A DNA stretch of 61,945 bases from Pseudomonas entomophila (GTDB lineage Bacteria > Pseudomonadota > Gammaproteobacteria > Pseudomonadales > Pseudomonadaceae), in the NCBI RefSeq assembly GCF_013523125.1, contig NZ_JAAMQJ010000028.1, forward strand, positions 1 through 61,945, written 5' to 3'. Positions 7,750-16,693 of the stretch are shown one piece after another. The first letter of the stretch is position 1; each line of letters opens with the position of its first letter. The notes beneath the pieces are model-generated. The model worked only from the letters and a program-made list of their open reading frames with translations, searched no databases and was not told the DNA's origin. Position numbers and translations under genes: made by a program.

Positions 7750-8655
7750 ATGCTCTCACGCCACCTCGTCCGCCGCCTCGACCTCGTCACCCTGCAGCTG
7801 TTCGTCTCGGTCCATGAGGAAGGCACGCTCACCCGTGGCGCCGACCGCGAGATGATCGCGCTGTCGGCGGCCAGCAAGCGCCTGAACGACCTGGAGCAGG
7901 CATTGGGGATCGAGGTGTTCGAGCGCAATGCCAAGGGCATGCGGCTGACCGCTGCGGGCGAGACGCTGCTGCACTACGCCCGGCGCATCCTGGGCGATCT
8001 GGAGAGAATCAGCGTCGACGTCGGCGAGCACCTGCACGGAGTACGAGGCTATGTGCGGATGCTGGCCAACATTTCCGCGATCATCGAGTTCCTGCCCGAG
8101 GACCTGCAGGCCTTCATCGCCAGCCATGGGCAGGTCAGGATCAACCTCGAGGAGCGGCCCAGCGCCGGCGTGGTCAAGGGCATCCTCGATGGCTTCGCCG
8201 ACCTTGGCATCTGCTCGGCCGACACGGCGATCGAAGGGCTGCTGGCCGTGCCCTACCGCCAGGACGAACTGGTGGTCGTGATGCGGCCCGAGCACCGCCT
8301 GGCCGTCGAGTCGCGACTCGACTTCGCCCAGACCCTGGCTTTCGAACACGTGGGGTTGCACGCCGACAGCTTCATCAACCTGCGCACCCAGGCAGCCGCG
8401 CGCGCCTGTGGCAAGCCGCTGCGGCTGCGCATCCACGTACCCGGTTTCGATGCCGTGTGCCGCATGGTCCAGGCCAACCTCGGCATCGGCGTGCTGCCGC
8501 GCAAGGCCTTCGAGCTGATCGGCCGGCCCCTGGGGCTGACCGCCGCGGCCTTGAACGACGACTGGGCCGTGCGCACCTTGCTGCTGGTGGTACGCGAGCC
8601 CGCCGAGCTGTCGCCTGTGAGCCGCCTGCTTTACCAGCACCTGCAAGAGGGCTGA
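7750..8655 (+). CDS. LysR-family transcriptional regulator
   Basis: This 301-residue protein has an N-terminal winged helix-turn-helix (LVTLQLFVSVHEEGTLTRGA...SAASKRLNDLEQALG) and a C-terminal effector-binding domain. It lies 108 bp upstream of the CoA-transferase gene in the same direction. It is the only regulator next to the CoA-transferase/lyase/MFS genes, so it probably controls them in response to the substrate or its CoA ester. LysR genes are more often divergent from their targets; here the order is collinear. Confidence 0.85.
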   Translation: MLSRHLVRRLDLVTLQLFVSVHEEGTLTRGADREMIALSAASKRLNDLEQALGIEVFERNAKGMRLTAAGETLLHYARRILGDLERISVDVGEHLHGVRGYVRMLANISAIIEFLPEDLQAFIASHGQVRINLEERPSAGVVKGILDGFADLGICSADTAIEGLLAVPYRQDELVVVMRPEHRLAVESRLDFAQTLAFEHVGLHADSFINLRTQAAARACGKPLRLRIHVPGFDAVCRMVQANLGIGVLPRKAFELIGRPLGLTAAALNDDWAVRTLLLVVREPAELSPVSRLLYQHLQEG

Positions 8656-8657
8656 GC

Positions 8658-8687
8658 CAAGCCTTCGTGTTTCGCGAAGGCGGCTTG
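8658..8687 (+). terminator. hairpin after the LysR gene
   Basis: CAAGCC...GGCTTG together with TTCG...CGAA forms a stem with a 3-nt bulge three bases after the LysR stop. No U tract follows, so it may be an RNA-stabilising hairpin or a weak terminator. Confidence 0.35.
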
Positions 8688-8763
8688 CGGATTTACGGTT
8701 GGTCCGATCCCTGCGATTTCGCCTAGGCTGGCCGCACATTCCAAGAACAACGAGGGAGCAGCC

Positions 8764-9954
8764 ATGACGGCACTCAGTGGCCTTCGCGTCATCGAAATCG
8801 GCACCCTGATCGCGGCGCCCTTCGCCGCGCGCCTGCTGGGCGAATTCGGCGCCGAGGTGATCAAGATCGAATCGATGGGGACGGGCGATCCGCTGCGCAC
8901 CTGGCGCATGATGCACGACGGCACGTCGCTATGGTGGTACCTGCAGTCGCGCAACAAGCAGTCCCTGGCGCTCAACCTGAAGTCGGCGGACGGCATCGCC
9001 ATCGTCAAGCAACTGGTCGAAGGCGCCGACGTGCTGATCGAGAACCTGCGTCCCGGTGCGCTGGAAAAGCTCGGCCTTGGCTGGGAGGTCCTGCATGCGC
9101 TCAACCCGAAACTGACCCTGGTGCGGATTTCTGGTTACGGGCAGACCGGCCCCTACCGTGACCGGCCTGGCTTCGGCGCCATCGGCGAGGCCATGGGCGG
9201 CATCCGCTACACTACCGGTACCCCCGGCAGCCCGCCGGCACGGGTCGGCGTGAGCCTGGGGGATTCGCTGGCCTCCATGCACGCGGTCATCGGCGCCCTG
9301 ATGTCGGTGCTGCGGGTCAAGACCGGGCAGGGCGACGGTCAGGTCGTGGACGTCTCGCTGGTCGAGAGCGTGTTCAACGTCATGGAAAGCCTGGTACCCG
9401 AGTACGCCCTGTCCGGTCATGTCCGCGAGCGGACCGGCGGGGCGCTGCCAGGCATCGCGCCGTCCAATACCTACCCGACCGCCGACGGCGCCTTCGTGGT
9501 CATCGCCGGCAACAGCGACCCGATCTTCAAGCGGCTGATGCAGGCCATCGGCCGGCCCGACCTGGCCGAGCGCGAGGACCTGGCCCGCAACGACGGCCGG
9601 GCACCGCAGAGCGAGATGCTCGACGCGGCCATCACCGACTGGACCTCGGCGCATCCCATCGCCCAGGTGCTCGACGTGCTCGCCCAGGCCGAGGTGCCGT
9701 CGGGGCGCATCTACTCGGCGGCCGACATCGTCGCCGACCCGCATTACCAGGCCCGTGACATGCTGCTCGAGGCCACGCTGCCGGATGGTGCGCAGGTGAA
9801 GATGCCAGGCATCGTGCCCAAGCTGTCGGACACGCCGGGCCAGGTCAACTGGCAAGGTCCGGCACTGGGCCAGCACACCGACGACGTGCTGGGCACGCTG
9901 GGCTTCAGCGACGCGGACATTCAACGGTTCAGACAAGAGGGTGTGGTGCAATGA
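8764..9954 (+). CDS. CaiB/BaiF family (class III) CoA-transferase
   Basis: This 396-residue enzyme has the CaiB/BaiF fold and would transfer CoA between carboxylic acids. Family features are LIAAPFAARLLGEFGAEVIK at the N-terminus, DVLIENLRPGALEKLGLG, and the catalytic aspartate in GVSLGDSLASMHAV near residue 165. The start follows ACGAGGGAGCAGCC. Its last 4 bp overlap the lyase gene (ATGA), so the two are coupled. It would activate the pathway substrate as a CoA ester, which the lyase then cleaves. The substrate is unknown. Confidence 0.87.
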   Translation: MTALSGLRVIEIGTLIAAPFAARLLGEFGAEVIKIESMGTGDPLRTWRMMHDGTSLWWYLQSRNKQSLALNLKSADGIAIVKQLVEGADVLIENLRPGALEKLGLGWEVLHALNPKLTLVRISGYGQTGPYRDRPGFGAIGEAMGGIRYTTGTPGSPPARVGVSLGDSLASMHAVIGALMSVLRVKTGQGDGQVVDVSLVESVFNVMESLVPEYALSGHVRERTGGALPGIAPSNTYPTADGAFVVIAGNSDPIFKRLMQAIGRPDLAEREDLARNDGRAPQSEMLDAAITDWTSAHPIAQVLDVLAQAEVPSGRIYSAADIVADPHYQARDMLLEATLPDGAQVKMPGIVPKLSDTPGQVNWQGPALGQHTDDVLGTLGFSDADIQRFRQEGVVQ

Positions 9955-10889
9955 TTGCGGATGACGGACAACGGCTGATCGTGCAGGAAGTGTCCCCGCG
10001 CGATGGGCTGCAGATCGAACCGACCTGGGTCGAGACCGCCGACAAGATCGCCTTGATCGATCAGCTGTCGCAGGCCGGGTTCCCGCGCATCGAGGCCGGC
10101 TCCTTCGTCTCGCCCAAGGCCATCCCGGCGCTGCGCGACGGCGAGGCGGTCTTCGCCGGGATCCAGCGGCGTGCCGGGGTGATCTACGTGGCCCTGGTGC
10201 CCAATCTCAAGGGCGCGCAGCGGGCGGTGCAGGCGGGCGCGGACGAACTGAACCTGGTGATGTCCGCCAGCCAGACCCACAACCGCGCCAACCTGCGCAT
10301 GACCCGCGAGCAGTCGCTGGCGGCCTTTGGCGACATCGTCGAGGCGGTCCGTGGCACGCCACAGCGCCTCAACGGCTCGATCGCCACCACCTTCGGGTGC
10401 CCGTTCGAAGGGCCGATCGACGAGGACGACGTCTGCCGGATCGTGGACCGCTACCTCGAGCTGGGCATGGGCGGGGTCACGCTGGCCGACACCACCGGCA
10501 TGGCCAACCCCCGCCAGGTCAGACGCCTGGTGACGCGTGTGCTCGAACGGGTACCGGCAGCGGCGCTGACGCTGCATTTTCACAACACCCGCGGCCTCGG
10601 GCTGTGCAACGTGCTGGCCGCCTACGAGGCTGGCGCGCGGCGCTTCGATGCCGCGCTCGGCGGGCTCGGCGGTTGCCCGTTCGCACCCGGTGCCTCCGGC
10701 AACATCTGCACCGAAGACCTGGTCAACCTGTGCGACGAAATGGGCATCCCGACCGGCATCGACCTGGCCCACCTGATCACCCTGTCGCGCACGCTGCCGG
10801 CGCTGCTGGGCCATGAGCTGCCTGGCCAGGTGGCGAAGGCCGGACGCAACGGCGACCTGCACGACGCCTCGCGCTACCTGGACACGTGA
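9951..10889 (+). CDS. hydroxymethylglutaryl-CoA lyase-like protein
   Basis: This 312-residue TIM-barrel lyase is of the HMG-CoA lyase/DRE family. The N-terminal metal/substrate motif reads VSPRDGLQIEP. The metal-binding histidines are in TLHFHNTRG. The active-site cysteine loop is GGLGGCPFAPGASGN. It would split a 3-hydroxy-3-methylacyl-CoA into acetyl-CoA or pyruvate plus a ketone/acid. VSPRDGLQIE differs from the usual VGPRDGLQNE, and the pairing with a CoA-transferase suggests a substrate other than HMG-CoA, for example a citramalyl-type ester. That last point is inference. Confidence 0.82.
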   Translation: MIADDGQRLIVQEVSPRDGLQIEPTWVETADKIALIDQLSQAGFPRIEAGSFVSPKAIPALRDGEAVFAGIQRRAGVIYVALVPNLKGAQRAVQAGADELNLVMSASQTHNRANLRMTREQSLAAFGDIVEAVRGTPQRLNGSIATTFGCPFEGPIDEDDVCRIVDRYLELGMGGVTLADTTGMANPRQVRRLVTRVLERVPAAALTLHFHNTRGLGLCNVLAAYEAGARRFDAALGGLGGCPFAPGASGNICTEDLVNLCDEMGIPTGIDLAHLITLSRTLPALLGHELPGQVAKAGRNGDLHDASRYLDT

Positions 10890-10895
10890 CGCCGC

Positions 10896-10920
10896 ACGCC
10901 GGGCAGCCCCTGCCTGGCGT
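10896..10920 (+). terminator. intercistronic hairpin between lyase and MFS genes
   Basis: ACGCC-GGCAG paired with CTGCC-GGCGT forms a stem in the 99-bp gap. No U run follows. It may stabilise or partly separate the two transcripts. Confidence 0.3.
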
Positions 10921-10988
10921 CGGCACCGCGTCCTTTCCAGACACAACAACAATCGGGCACCCCACGGGGAAGCCTTCTGGAGAATCAC

Positions 10989-12320
10989 ATGAGTCTGTCC
11001 GCTACCTCCACCGGCGGCATCGTCGACGATGTCAGCGCCGAAAAGGCGATCGTGCGCAAAGTGGCCTGGCGCCTGATGCCGCTGATCATGATCTGCTACC
11101 TGTTCGCCTTCTTCGACCGCATCAACATCAGTTTCGCCAAGTTCCAGTTGCAGGCCGACCTGACCCTGAGCGACACGGCCTACGGGCTGGGTGCCGGGCT
11201 GTTCGTGGTCGGCTACGTGCTGTTCGAGGTGCCCAGCAACATGATGCTCTACAAGGTCGGCGCACGCCGCTGGATCGCGCGGATCATGATGTCCTGGGGC
11301 GTCGCCACGGCCTTGATGGTCTTCGTCACCGCCGAATGGCAGTTCTACGTGCTGCGCTTCGTGATCGGCGCCATGGAAGCCGGGTTCGCCCCTGGGGTGC
11401 TGTACTACCTGACGCTGTGGTTCCCGCAGAGCTACCGCGGGCGCATCACCTCGACGTTGTTCCTGGCCTCGGCCTTCGCCGGGCTGTTGGGCGCGCCGGT
11501 GTCCGGGCTGGTGCTCGGGCACATGGACGGATGGCTCGACCTGCGCGGCTGGCATTGGCTGTTCCTGCTCGGCGGCGTGCCCTGCGTGCTGCTGGGGTTG
11601 CTGGTGCTGGGCGTGCTCAAGGACCGTGTCGCCGATGCGCCCTGGCTGACGACGGCGGAAAAGACCTTGCTGTCCAGCCGCATCGCTCGCCATGAAGCCA
11701 ACACGCACGGCTCGTTGCTGGCGGCCATCAGGTTGCCTGGCTTCCTGATGCTGGGGCTGATCTACTTCCTCATCCAGGTCGCCTCCTATGGCCTGAACTT
11801 CTGGGCGCCGCAGCTGATTCGCAGTGCCGGCACCGAAAGCCCGGTGGCCATCGGGCTGCTCACCGCCATCCCCTACATCTGCGGCGCGATCAGCATGGTG
11901 GTCATCGGGCGGCTGTCCGACGCCACGGGCGAGCGGCGCCTGTTCGTCTGCGGCCTGGTCAGCCTGGGCGCGATCGGTTTCTTCAGCGCCGGCATCTTCG
12001 CCCAGCACACCACCTTCCTGATCGTCGCCCTGGCCTTGCTGGGGACAGGCATCATCGCCTCGATTCCGGCGTTCTGGGCGCTACCGCCCAAGCTGCTGGC
12101 CGGCGCTGGAGCGGGTGCTGCGGGCGGGATCGCGCTGATCAACACGTTGGGCCAGTTCGGTGGCATCGTCAGCCCGGTGATGGTGGGCTACATCAAGGAC
12201 GTCACTGGCAGCACCACCCCGGCACTGTACGTGATCGGCGTCACCAGCCTGCTGGCGGCAGCCTTGCTGTTCTGGGCCCTGCCGCAACGGCTGCGCAGCA
12301 AGGATGCCTCGAGCCATTGA
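10989..12320 (+). CDS. MFS transporter, anion:cation symporter type
   Basis: This 443-residue carrier has twelve predicted membrane helices. Its N-terminal region (LIMICYLFAFFDRINISFAK) is typical of the ACS family that imports organic anions such as tartrate, glucarate and phthalate. A strong ribosome site (TTCTGGAGAATCAC) precedes the ATG. It follows the CoA-transferase and lyase genes on the same strand and probably imports their substrate, a carboxylate. Confidence 0.87.
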   Translation: MSLSATSTGGIVDDVSAEKAIVRKVAWRLMPLIMICYLFAFFDRINISFAKFQLQADLTLSDTAYGLGAGLFVVGYVLFEVPSNMMLYKVGARRWIARIMMSWGVATALMVFVTAEWQFYVLRFVIGAMEAGFAPGVLYYLTLWFPQSYRGRITSTLFLASAFAGLLGAPVSGLVLGHMDGWLDLRGWHWLFLLGGVPCVLLGLLVLGVLKDRVADAPWLTTAEKTLLSSRIARHEANTHGSLLAAIRLPGFLMLGLIYFLIQVASYGLNFWAPQLIRSAGTESPVAIGLLTAIPYICGAISMVVIGRLSDATGERRLFVCGLVSLGAIGFFSAGIFAQHTTFLIVALALLGTGIIASIPAFWALPPKLLAGAGAGAAGGIALINTLGQFGGIVSPVMVGYIKDVTGSTTPALYVIGVTSLLAAALLFWALPQRLRSKDASSH

Positions 12321-12527
12321 GGGCATGCGTTCACGGCGACCAGAACATGTCGCGATGGCGTAGTGGCAAAAGGCTGTGACCTGCGGGTCAAGTTCACGGG
12401 CGGGCCGCCGACATGTTAGGCAGCGAACGATGAGGGGCCCTGCGCGGGCCCGGTCATCCGTCGATTCCGGCGGCTCTGGCCCGGCCAGGGCACGCCACCC
12501 GCAGTTGTCTACCGTAAAGGCCTGTGT

Positions 12528-14486
12528 ATGCTAAAGAACGCTCCTCTGAGCGCGAAGCTGTTGCTCATTCTGGTTTTCCCTTTGCTCGGGCTGCTGTTCT
12601 TCGCCGGCGGCAATGTCGTGGGCAAGTTCCAGACCCTCACCACCATGAACCAGACCGTCGAAGCCACCGCGACGGCGCAGCGGCTAAGCCACCTGATCAC
12701 CTCCCTGCAGCGTGAACGTGGCGCCAGCGGTGTCTTCCTCGGCAGCGGCGGCACGTCCATGCAGGACAAGCTGGTCACCTACCGTCGGGAGACCGATGCC
12801 GCAGTCCAGGCCGTGCGCCAAGGGTCGGTACCGGCCGATGCAGACCTGGCCGAGGCGTACCGCGCGCTGGACGGGCTGGCCAGTCTGCGGTCGCAGGTCG
12901 ATGGGCAGGCGATCAACAACACCGAGTCCGGCACGCGCTTCACCGGCTTGATCAAGGCGCTGATCGGTTTCACCCATTCCCTGGAAACCGGTGTCGAGAA
13001 CTCGACGATCCTGCGCGCCATGGGCACGCTCAACCAGTTCATCGAAATGAAGGAGCGGGCAGGGCGCGAACGTGTGCTGCTGGGCCTGGCCTTCAGCCAG
13101 AACCGCTTCGACGCCGGTCTGCTATCGCGCTTCGCCAGCAACCTCGGCGAATTCTCCGCCTACCTGGACACCTCTAAACGTCGCGCCACGGCGCAGGTCC
13201 GGGCCGAGCTCGACGCCGTGCTGCAGCAGCCGGACTCTCTGGAAGTGGCACGCTTGCAACAGCTGGCTTATACCACCCCGTTAGGGGATCCGCTCAACGT
13301 CAAACCCGAAGCGTGGTTCAACCTGGCCACCGCGCGGATCGATCAGATCGGCAAGGTCGAGGTCAACCAGAGCGAGAGCGTGCGCCAGCTGGCGCTGCAT
13401 ACCCGCGATGCCGCCGCTCACAGCCTGTGGCTGACCCTGGGCGCGGTGCTGATCGTGCTGGGCGTGGTGCTGGTGTTGTCGTTCGTCATCATCCGTGAGA
13501 TCAACCGTGCGGTGAACGACATCAACGGGGCACTGGTGGCGTTGTCCAGGCGCGACCTGACCGCCCACGTGCAGTACCAGGGCCGTGACGAGTTCGGCCA
13601 GATCGCGAGCAACCTGAACAACATGGCCGTGCAGATCCGCCAGGTGATCCAGGAGATCGGCAATGCCACCTCGCAGGTCGCGACCGCGGCCGAGGAGGCG
13701 TCGGCGGTGGCGGTACAGACCAGCCAGAACGTGGCCCAGCAGCGCACCGGCACCGATCAGGTCGCTACCGCCATCAACCAGATGAGCGCGACGGTCAGGG
13801 ACGTGGCGCGCAGCACCACCGAAGCCTCGGAAATGTCCCAGCAGGCCAACGCCAACACCGCCCAGGGCCGCAGCGAGATCGAGCGCTCGGTGCAACTGGT
13901 GCAGGCGTTGTCGGAGCAGGCCGAACAGACGGCGACGATCATCGACGAGCTCAAGCGCGAGAGCGATTCGATCTCCTCGGTGGTGGACGTGATCCGCGGT
14001 GTGGCCGAGCAGACCAACCTGCTGGCGCTGAACGCGGCCATCGAAGCGGCCCGCGCGGGCGAGCAGGGCCGGGGCTTTGCCGTGGTCGCCGACGAGGTCC
14101 GGCACCTGGCGCAGAAGACCCAGGAGTCGACCGTCAGCATTCAGGCGATGATCGGCAAGCTGCAGAACGGCTCCGACCGAGCGGCCTCTTCGATGCAGGA
14201 CACCCTCGACAAGGCCAAGACCGGTGCCAGCAACGTGGAACGTGCGGGCCAACGCCTGGTGGAGATCGCCGAAGGCATCGCCACCATCAGTGATCGCAAT
14301 ATCCAGGTGGCGTCGGCCGCCGAGGAACAGACCCTGGTGGCCGAAGAGATCAGCCGCAACGTCAACGACATCAATGATCTGGTGATTCAGGTCAGCGCCG
14401 GTGCCGAGCAGACGGCGGCGACCAGTCGCGAGCTGGCTCGCTTGGCCGAGCAGCAGCAAGCCCTGGTAGGGCGTTTCAAGGTGTGA
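12528..14486 (+). CDS. methyl-accepting chemotaxis protein with NIT sensor domain
   Basis: This 652-residue transmembrane chemoreceptor has TM1 near residues 10-32. Its periplasmic domain of about 280 residues contains the hallmark [17 protein letters not shown] of the NIT (nitrate/nitrite-sensing) fold. TM2 is [20 protein letters not shown], followed by HAMP and a signalling domain with the tip [23 protein letters not shown]. It should signal to CheA/CheW. The ligand is suggested only by domain type. No CheB/CheR-binding C-terminal pentapeptide is present. Confidence 0.9.
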   Translation: MLKNAPLSAKLLLILVFPLLGLLFFAGGNVVGKFQTLTTMNQTVEATATAQRLSHLITSLQRERGASGVFLGSGGTSMQDKLVTYRRETDAAVQAVRQGSVPADADLAEAYRALDGLASLRSQVDGQAINNTESGTRFTGLIKALIGFTHSLETGVENSTILRAMGTLNQFIEMKERAGRERVLLGLAFSQNRFDAGLLSRFASNLGEFSAYLDTSKRRATAQVRAELDAVLQQPDSLEVARLQQLAYTTPLGDPLNVKPEAWFNLATARIDQIGKVEVNQSESVRQLALHTRDAAAHSLWLTLGAVLIVLGVVLVLSFVIIREINRAVNDINGALVALSRRDLTAHVQYQGRDEFGQIASNLNNMAVQIRQVIQEIGNATSQVATAAEEASAVAVQTSQNVAQQRTGTDQVATAINQMSATVRDVARSTTEASEMSQQANANTAQGRSEIERSVQLVQALSEQAEQTATIIDELKRESDSISSVVDVIRGVAEQTNLLALNAAIEAARAGEQGRGFAVVADEVRHLAQKTQESTVSIQAMIGKLQNGSDRAASSMQDTLDKAKTGASNVERAGQRLVEIAEGIATISDRNIQVASAAEEQTLVAEEISRNVNDINDLVIQVSAGAEQTAATSRELARLAEQQQALVGRFKV

Positions 14487-14499
14487 GAGCAGGGCGCCG

Positions 14500-14520
14500 G
14501 GACGTCGTGTGACGACGTCC
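14500..14520 (+). terminator. hairpin after the chemoreceptor gene
   Basis: GGACGTCGT-GTG-ACGACGTCC is a perfect 9-bp stem 14 bp after the stop. It lacks a U tract, so termination is plausible rather than certain. It lies between convergent genes. Confidence 0.45.
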
Positions 14521-14548
14521 TGACGCCTCCCCTGAGGTCTGAAGCGTT

Positions 14549-14800
14549 TCAGGCTTCGCAGTAGTCGCGCCAGCCGATCTTCACCGCACCGTTCTCCACT
14601 TCGTCGACACGCACGCCGGCAGTCTCGGTCAACTCCTGCAACACACGTCGCCAGTCCGCCGGGTCTTCGTTGGGCAGTCTGGACACCGTGATGCTCTGGA
14701 TACGCTGGACGCGCGGGTCGGCGATGAGCCGCTGGACGCGGTGACCGATCTGTTCATAGGTGCGGGGCTTGGTCTGGGTGAAGTCGGGCTGGTGAAGCAT
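14549..14800 (-). CDS. DUF1654 family protein
   Basis: This 83-residue protein (MLHQPDFTQTKPRTYEQIG...) matches the Pseudomonas-restricted DUF1654 family as I know it. It has the YEQIGHRVQRLIADPRVQ region and a conserved tryptophan in DPADWRRVLQEL. The ATG at 14800 is chosen; an ATG five codons upstream (14815) is possible and lies closer to the operator. A consensus LexA box sits just upstream (14824-14839), so expression should be SOS-controlled. It borders the lysis island. Confidence 0.7.
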   Translation of the reverse strand: MLHQPDFTQTKPRTYEQIGHRVQRLIADPRVQRIQSITVSRLPNEDPADWRRVLQELTETAGVRVDEVENGAVKIGWRDYCEA

Positions 14801-14823
14801 GATGTGAACCTCCATTTCTACTG

Positions 14824-14839
14824 CTGTATATGCGTACAG
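14824..14839. promoter_or_regulatory. LexA box of the DUF1654 gene
   Basis: CTGTATATGCGTACAG is a CTGT-N8-ACAG operator with an AT-rich left half, close to the canonical CTGTATATATATACAG. It lies 24 bp upstream of the DUF1654 start on the minus strand. Confidence 0.75.
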
Positions 14840-14995
14840 TAGTGAAGGTGTAGGAAATTGGCAATGGAAATGTAGGACTGTTTAAGCGCTCGAATCAGCG
14901 TGTGGAAACGGTACGCCGCCAGCAAGGCGCAAGGTCCGCGCCAGACAGGTCAAGGCGCCAGGTGGCCGAGATCGCAACCTGCCTCGCGTTCGCCG

Positions 14996-15661
14996 TCAGA
15001 GCTTCATCAGGGCGCGCACCACTACCCCGATGATCCGGCAGTCGCCTGCGCACATTTCCGTCGGGTAGGCCGGGTTCAACGGCTTGAGGTAGCGCCGCCC
15101 GCCATCTTCGACCAACTTCTTGAACGTCGCCTCGTTGCTGTCGGCCAGCTTGGCGATGACCAGCTTGCCATGCTGCGCATCGGCCTCGGTGTCGACCAGG
15201 ATCAGCGTGCCTTCGGCAATGCTCTGGCCCACCGGCGCCGTCATCGAATCGCCCTTGACCTCCAGCCAGAAGGCGGTGCCCTTGGCATCGTATTCGGACA
15301 ATTCGTACCGGTCGGAAAACCCGGGCGGGAACGGCTCGACCGCTTCGGCCCAGGCCCCGGCGGCGACCCAGCTGATCACCGGGTAGCGAAAGGTGAGGGT
15401 GGGTTGCTCGGTCGACGCGACGTTGGCCTGCGGCGCAGACGCCGCGCGCTCGGGCAGCATGGGGCCGAGCGCCTCGGACAGCCAGATCGCGCTCACGCCA
15501 CAGGCGTGGGCGATCTTGGGCAAATGGGCGCTCTGCAGGTTCTTGCCCGTTTCCAGCTGGGAGATGACCGGCTGCTCCACGCCCACCTGCTGGGCCAGGG
15601 CCTTCTGGGTGAGCTGGGCATGCTGACGGGCAGCTTTGATGCGTTCGGCGAGTGTCTTCAT
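14996..15661 (-). CDS. CI/PrtR-like repressor with S24 autoproteolysis domain
   Basis: This 221-residue phage-type repressor has an N-terminal XRE helix-turn-helix (LTQKALAQQVGVEQPVISQLE, residues 17-37). Its C-terminal LexA-type S24 peptidase has a cleavage site A101-G102 (VAAGAWAEA), nucleophile S139 (VKGDSM) and general-base lysine near K181 (NEATFKKL). RecA-stimulated self-cleavage would inactivate it after DNA damage. It is similar in design to PrtR of pyocin clusters. Divergent from it, past three matching operators, is the 15856 gene leading into the lysis cassette. Confidence 0.88.
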   Translation of the reverse strand: MKTLAERIKAARQHAQLTQKALAQQVGVEQPVISQLETGKNLQSAHLPKIAHACGVSAIWLSEALGPMLPERAASAPQANVASTEQPTLTFRYPVISWVAAGAWAEAVEPFPPGFSDRYELSEYDAKGTAFWLEVKGDSMTAPVGQSIAEGTLILVDTEADAQHGKLVIAKLADSNEATFKKLVEDGGRRYLKPLNPAYPTEMCAGDCRIIGVVVRALMKL

Positions 15662-15672
15662 GGGGGCAGTGT

Positions 15673-15733
15673 ATAAGTTTGCTTATCATCTTGCCAATAA
15701 GCACGCTTCTTTCTACAGTATAAGCATGCTTAT
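15673..15733. promoter_or_regulatory. triple operator of the CI/PrtR-like repressor
   Basis: Three 14-bp near-palindromes occur at 15673-15686 (ATAAGTTTGCTTAT), 15697-15710 (ATAAGCACGCTTCT) and 15720-15733 (ATAAGCATGCTTAT, perfect). They are 24 and 23 bp apart start to start, about two helical turns, like a lambda operator triad. The first lies 12 bp upstream of the repressor start, so it probably mediates autoregulation. The third faces the divergent gene. Confidence 0.8.
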
Positions 15734-15855
15734 CAAGGTGCCTTTCGGCCCCTGTCCATGAGCCCCATTTACCCCGTGACGCCCTGGCGTCCACTTGGCC
15801 TCTGCTCCCGGCGCTCCTGCGCCCGAGCGAATCGCCCAGTTCTGGAGATCTCGAC

Positions 15856-16446
15856 ATGCGCCTGAACACCGCACGGCAAGCCTGGCATGACTGCTACCAC
15901 ACCCCTTCCGACCAGCAGGGTCGTGTCCTCGAACGGCTCGGCGCGCTGGGCGCGCGCGTGCAGGTCACCACCCGGCAGCGCGGCGCCGGTCGTGCGGCTC
16001 ACCAGGCCCTGGCCGGCAGGGTCCAGGCCGCCATCGCGACGCTGCGCCGTCCGCTCAAGGCGTTTGGTGACTTCCTGTACTGCCCGCACCTGGACATCGA
16101 CACCCAGGAGCTCGCCCAGGACGTGGTGTTCACGCTGGTACAGCAGCGCTCGCCGCGCATGACGGCCGCCAAGCGCGAGCAGCTCGAATACGTGGTCAAG
16201 GGAGTCATGGCCCGCTATCGGTACATGCACCAGGGGGGGCAATCGGCCAACGCCGACCCGCTGGCTGCGCCGGAAGCCTTCCGGGCCTGGCTGGATGCGC
16301 ATTACGGCGTGGCGCTGGAGTCGACCAACTGGACGCGCAACTGGGGCGGCGCCGTGAGCCTGATCTTCGCCTGCTGCGAGGACCTCGATGCCGTGGTGCT
16401 GGCGCCGGTCATGGACGCGTTGCAGGTCATGAAAAAAAGTGCGTGA
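15856..16446 (+). CDS. unrecognised phage-type gene divergent from the repressor
   Basis: This encodes a 196-residue, basic, mostly helical protein (MRLNTARQAWHDCYH...) with a segment LDIDTQELAQDVVFTLVQQ and a Trp-rich stretch LESTNWTRNWGGAVSLIFACC. I do not recognise a family. It has a good ribosome site (CTGGAGATCTCGAC). As the first gene under the repressor's operators, followed by a terminator and then lysis genes, it is placed where phages encode an activator or antiterminator. That role is inferred from position only. Confidence 0.7.
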   Translation: MRLNTARQAWHDCYHTPSDQQGRVLERLGALGARVQVTTRQRGAGRAAHQALAGRVQAAIATLRRPLKAFGDFLYCPHLDIDTQELAQDVVFTLVQQRSPRMTAAKREQLEYVVKGVMARYRYMHQGGQSANADPLAAPEAFRAWLDAHYGVALESTNWTRNWGGAVSLIFACCEDLDAVVLAPVMDALQVMKKSA

Positions 16447-16524
16447 AGGGGGTTGCGCTCCGGTGCGGCTGGTGGCAAGATTTCCTCACTTTCGACGTTT
16501 CGCCCAGCGCGAAGCGGATCAAGA

Positions 16525-16549
16525 AACCGGCCGACGAGCCGGTTTTTTT
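16525..16549 (+). terminator. strong terminator between regulator and lysis genes
   Basis: AACCGGC-(CGACGA)-GCCGGTT is followed by seven T residues. It lies 79 bp after the 15856 gene and 145 bp before the holin-like gene, so lysis gene expression needs read-through or a separate promoter. Confidence 0.8.
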
Positions 16550-16693
16550 GTGCCTGCGAAAAGGCTCGGCCCTTCGTGTGGCAGAGGCGAGGGGTGCCAA
16601 GCCGCTCCTTGTTGTGCACGTCTTCGAGCGCGCCCACAGGCTCGCTTCTTTTTCTCGACTGCCCAGCGCAGTCCCTGCTTCTGGACAGACCCC

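Noticed and set aside
9921..12008. 695-codon open frame on the minus strand opposite the lyase and MFS genes
   Set aside because: It is a shadow of GC-rich coding on the plus strand: its translation is Gln/His/Arg/Ala-rich low-complexity sequence with no domain, and the plus-strand genes have clear motifs.
12435..12451. GGGCCC-TGCGC-GGGCCC hairpin between the MFS and chemoreceptor genes
   Set aside because: Only a 6-bp stem without a U tract, 115 bp from the MFS stop; not enough to call a terminator.
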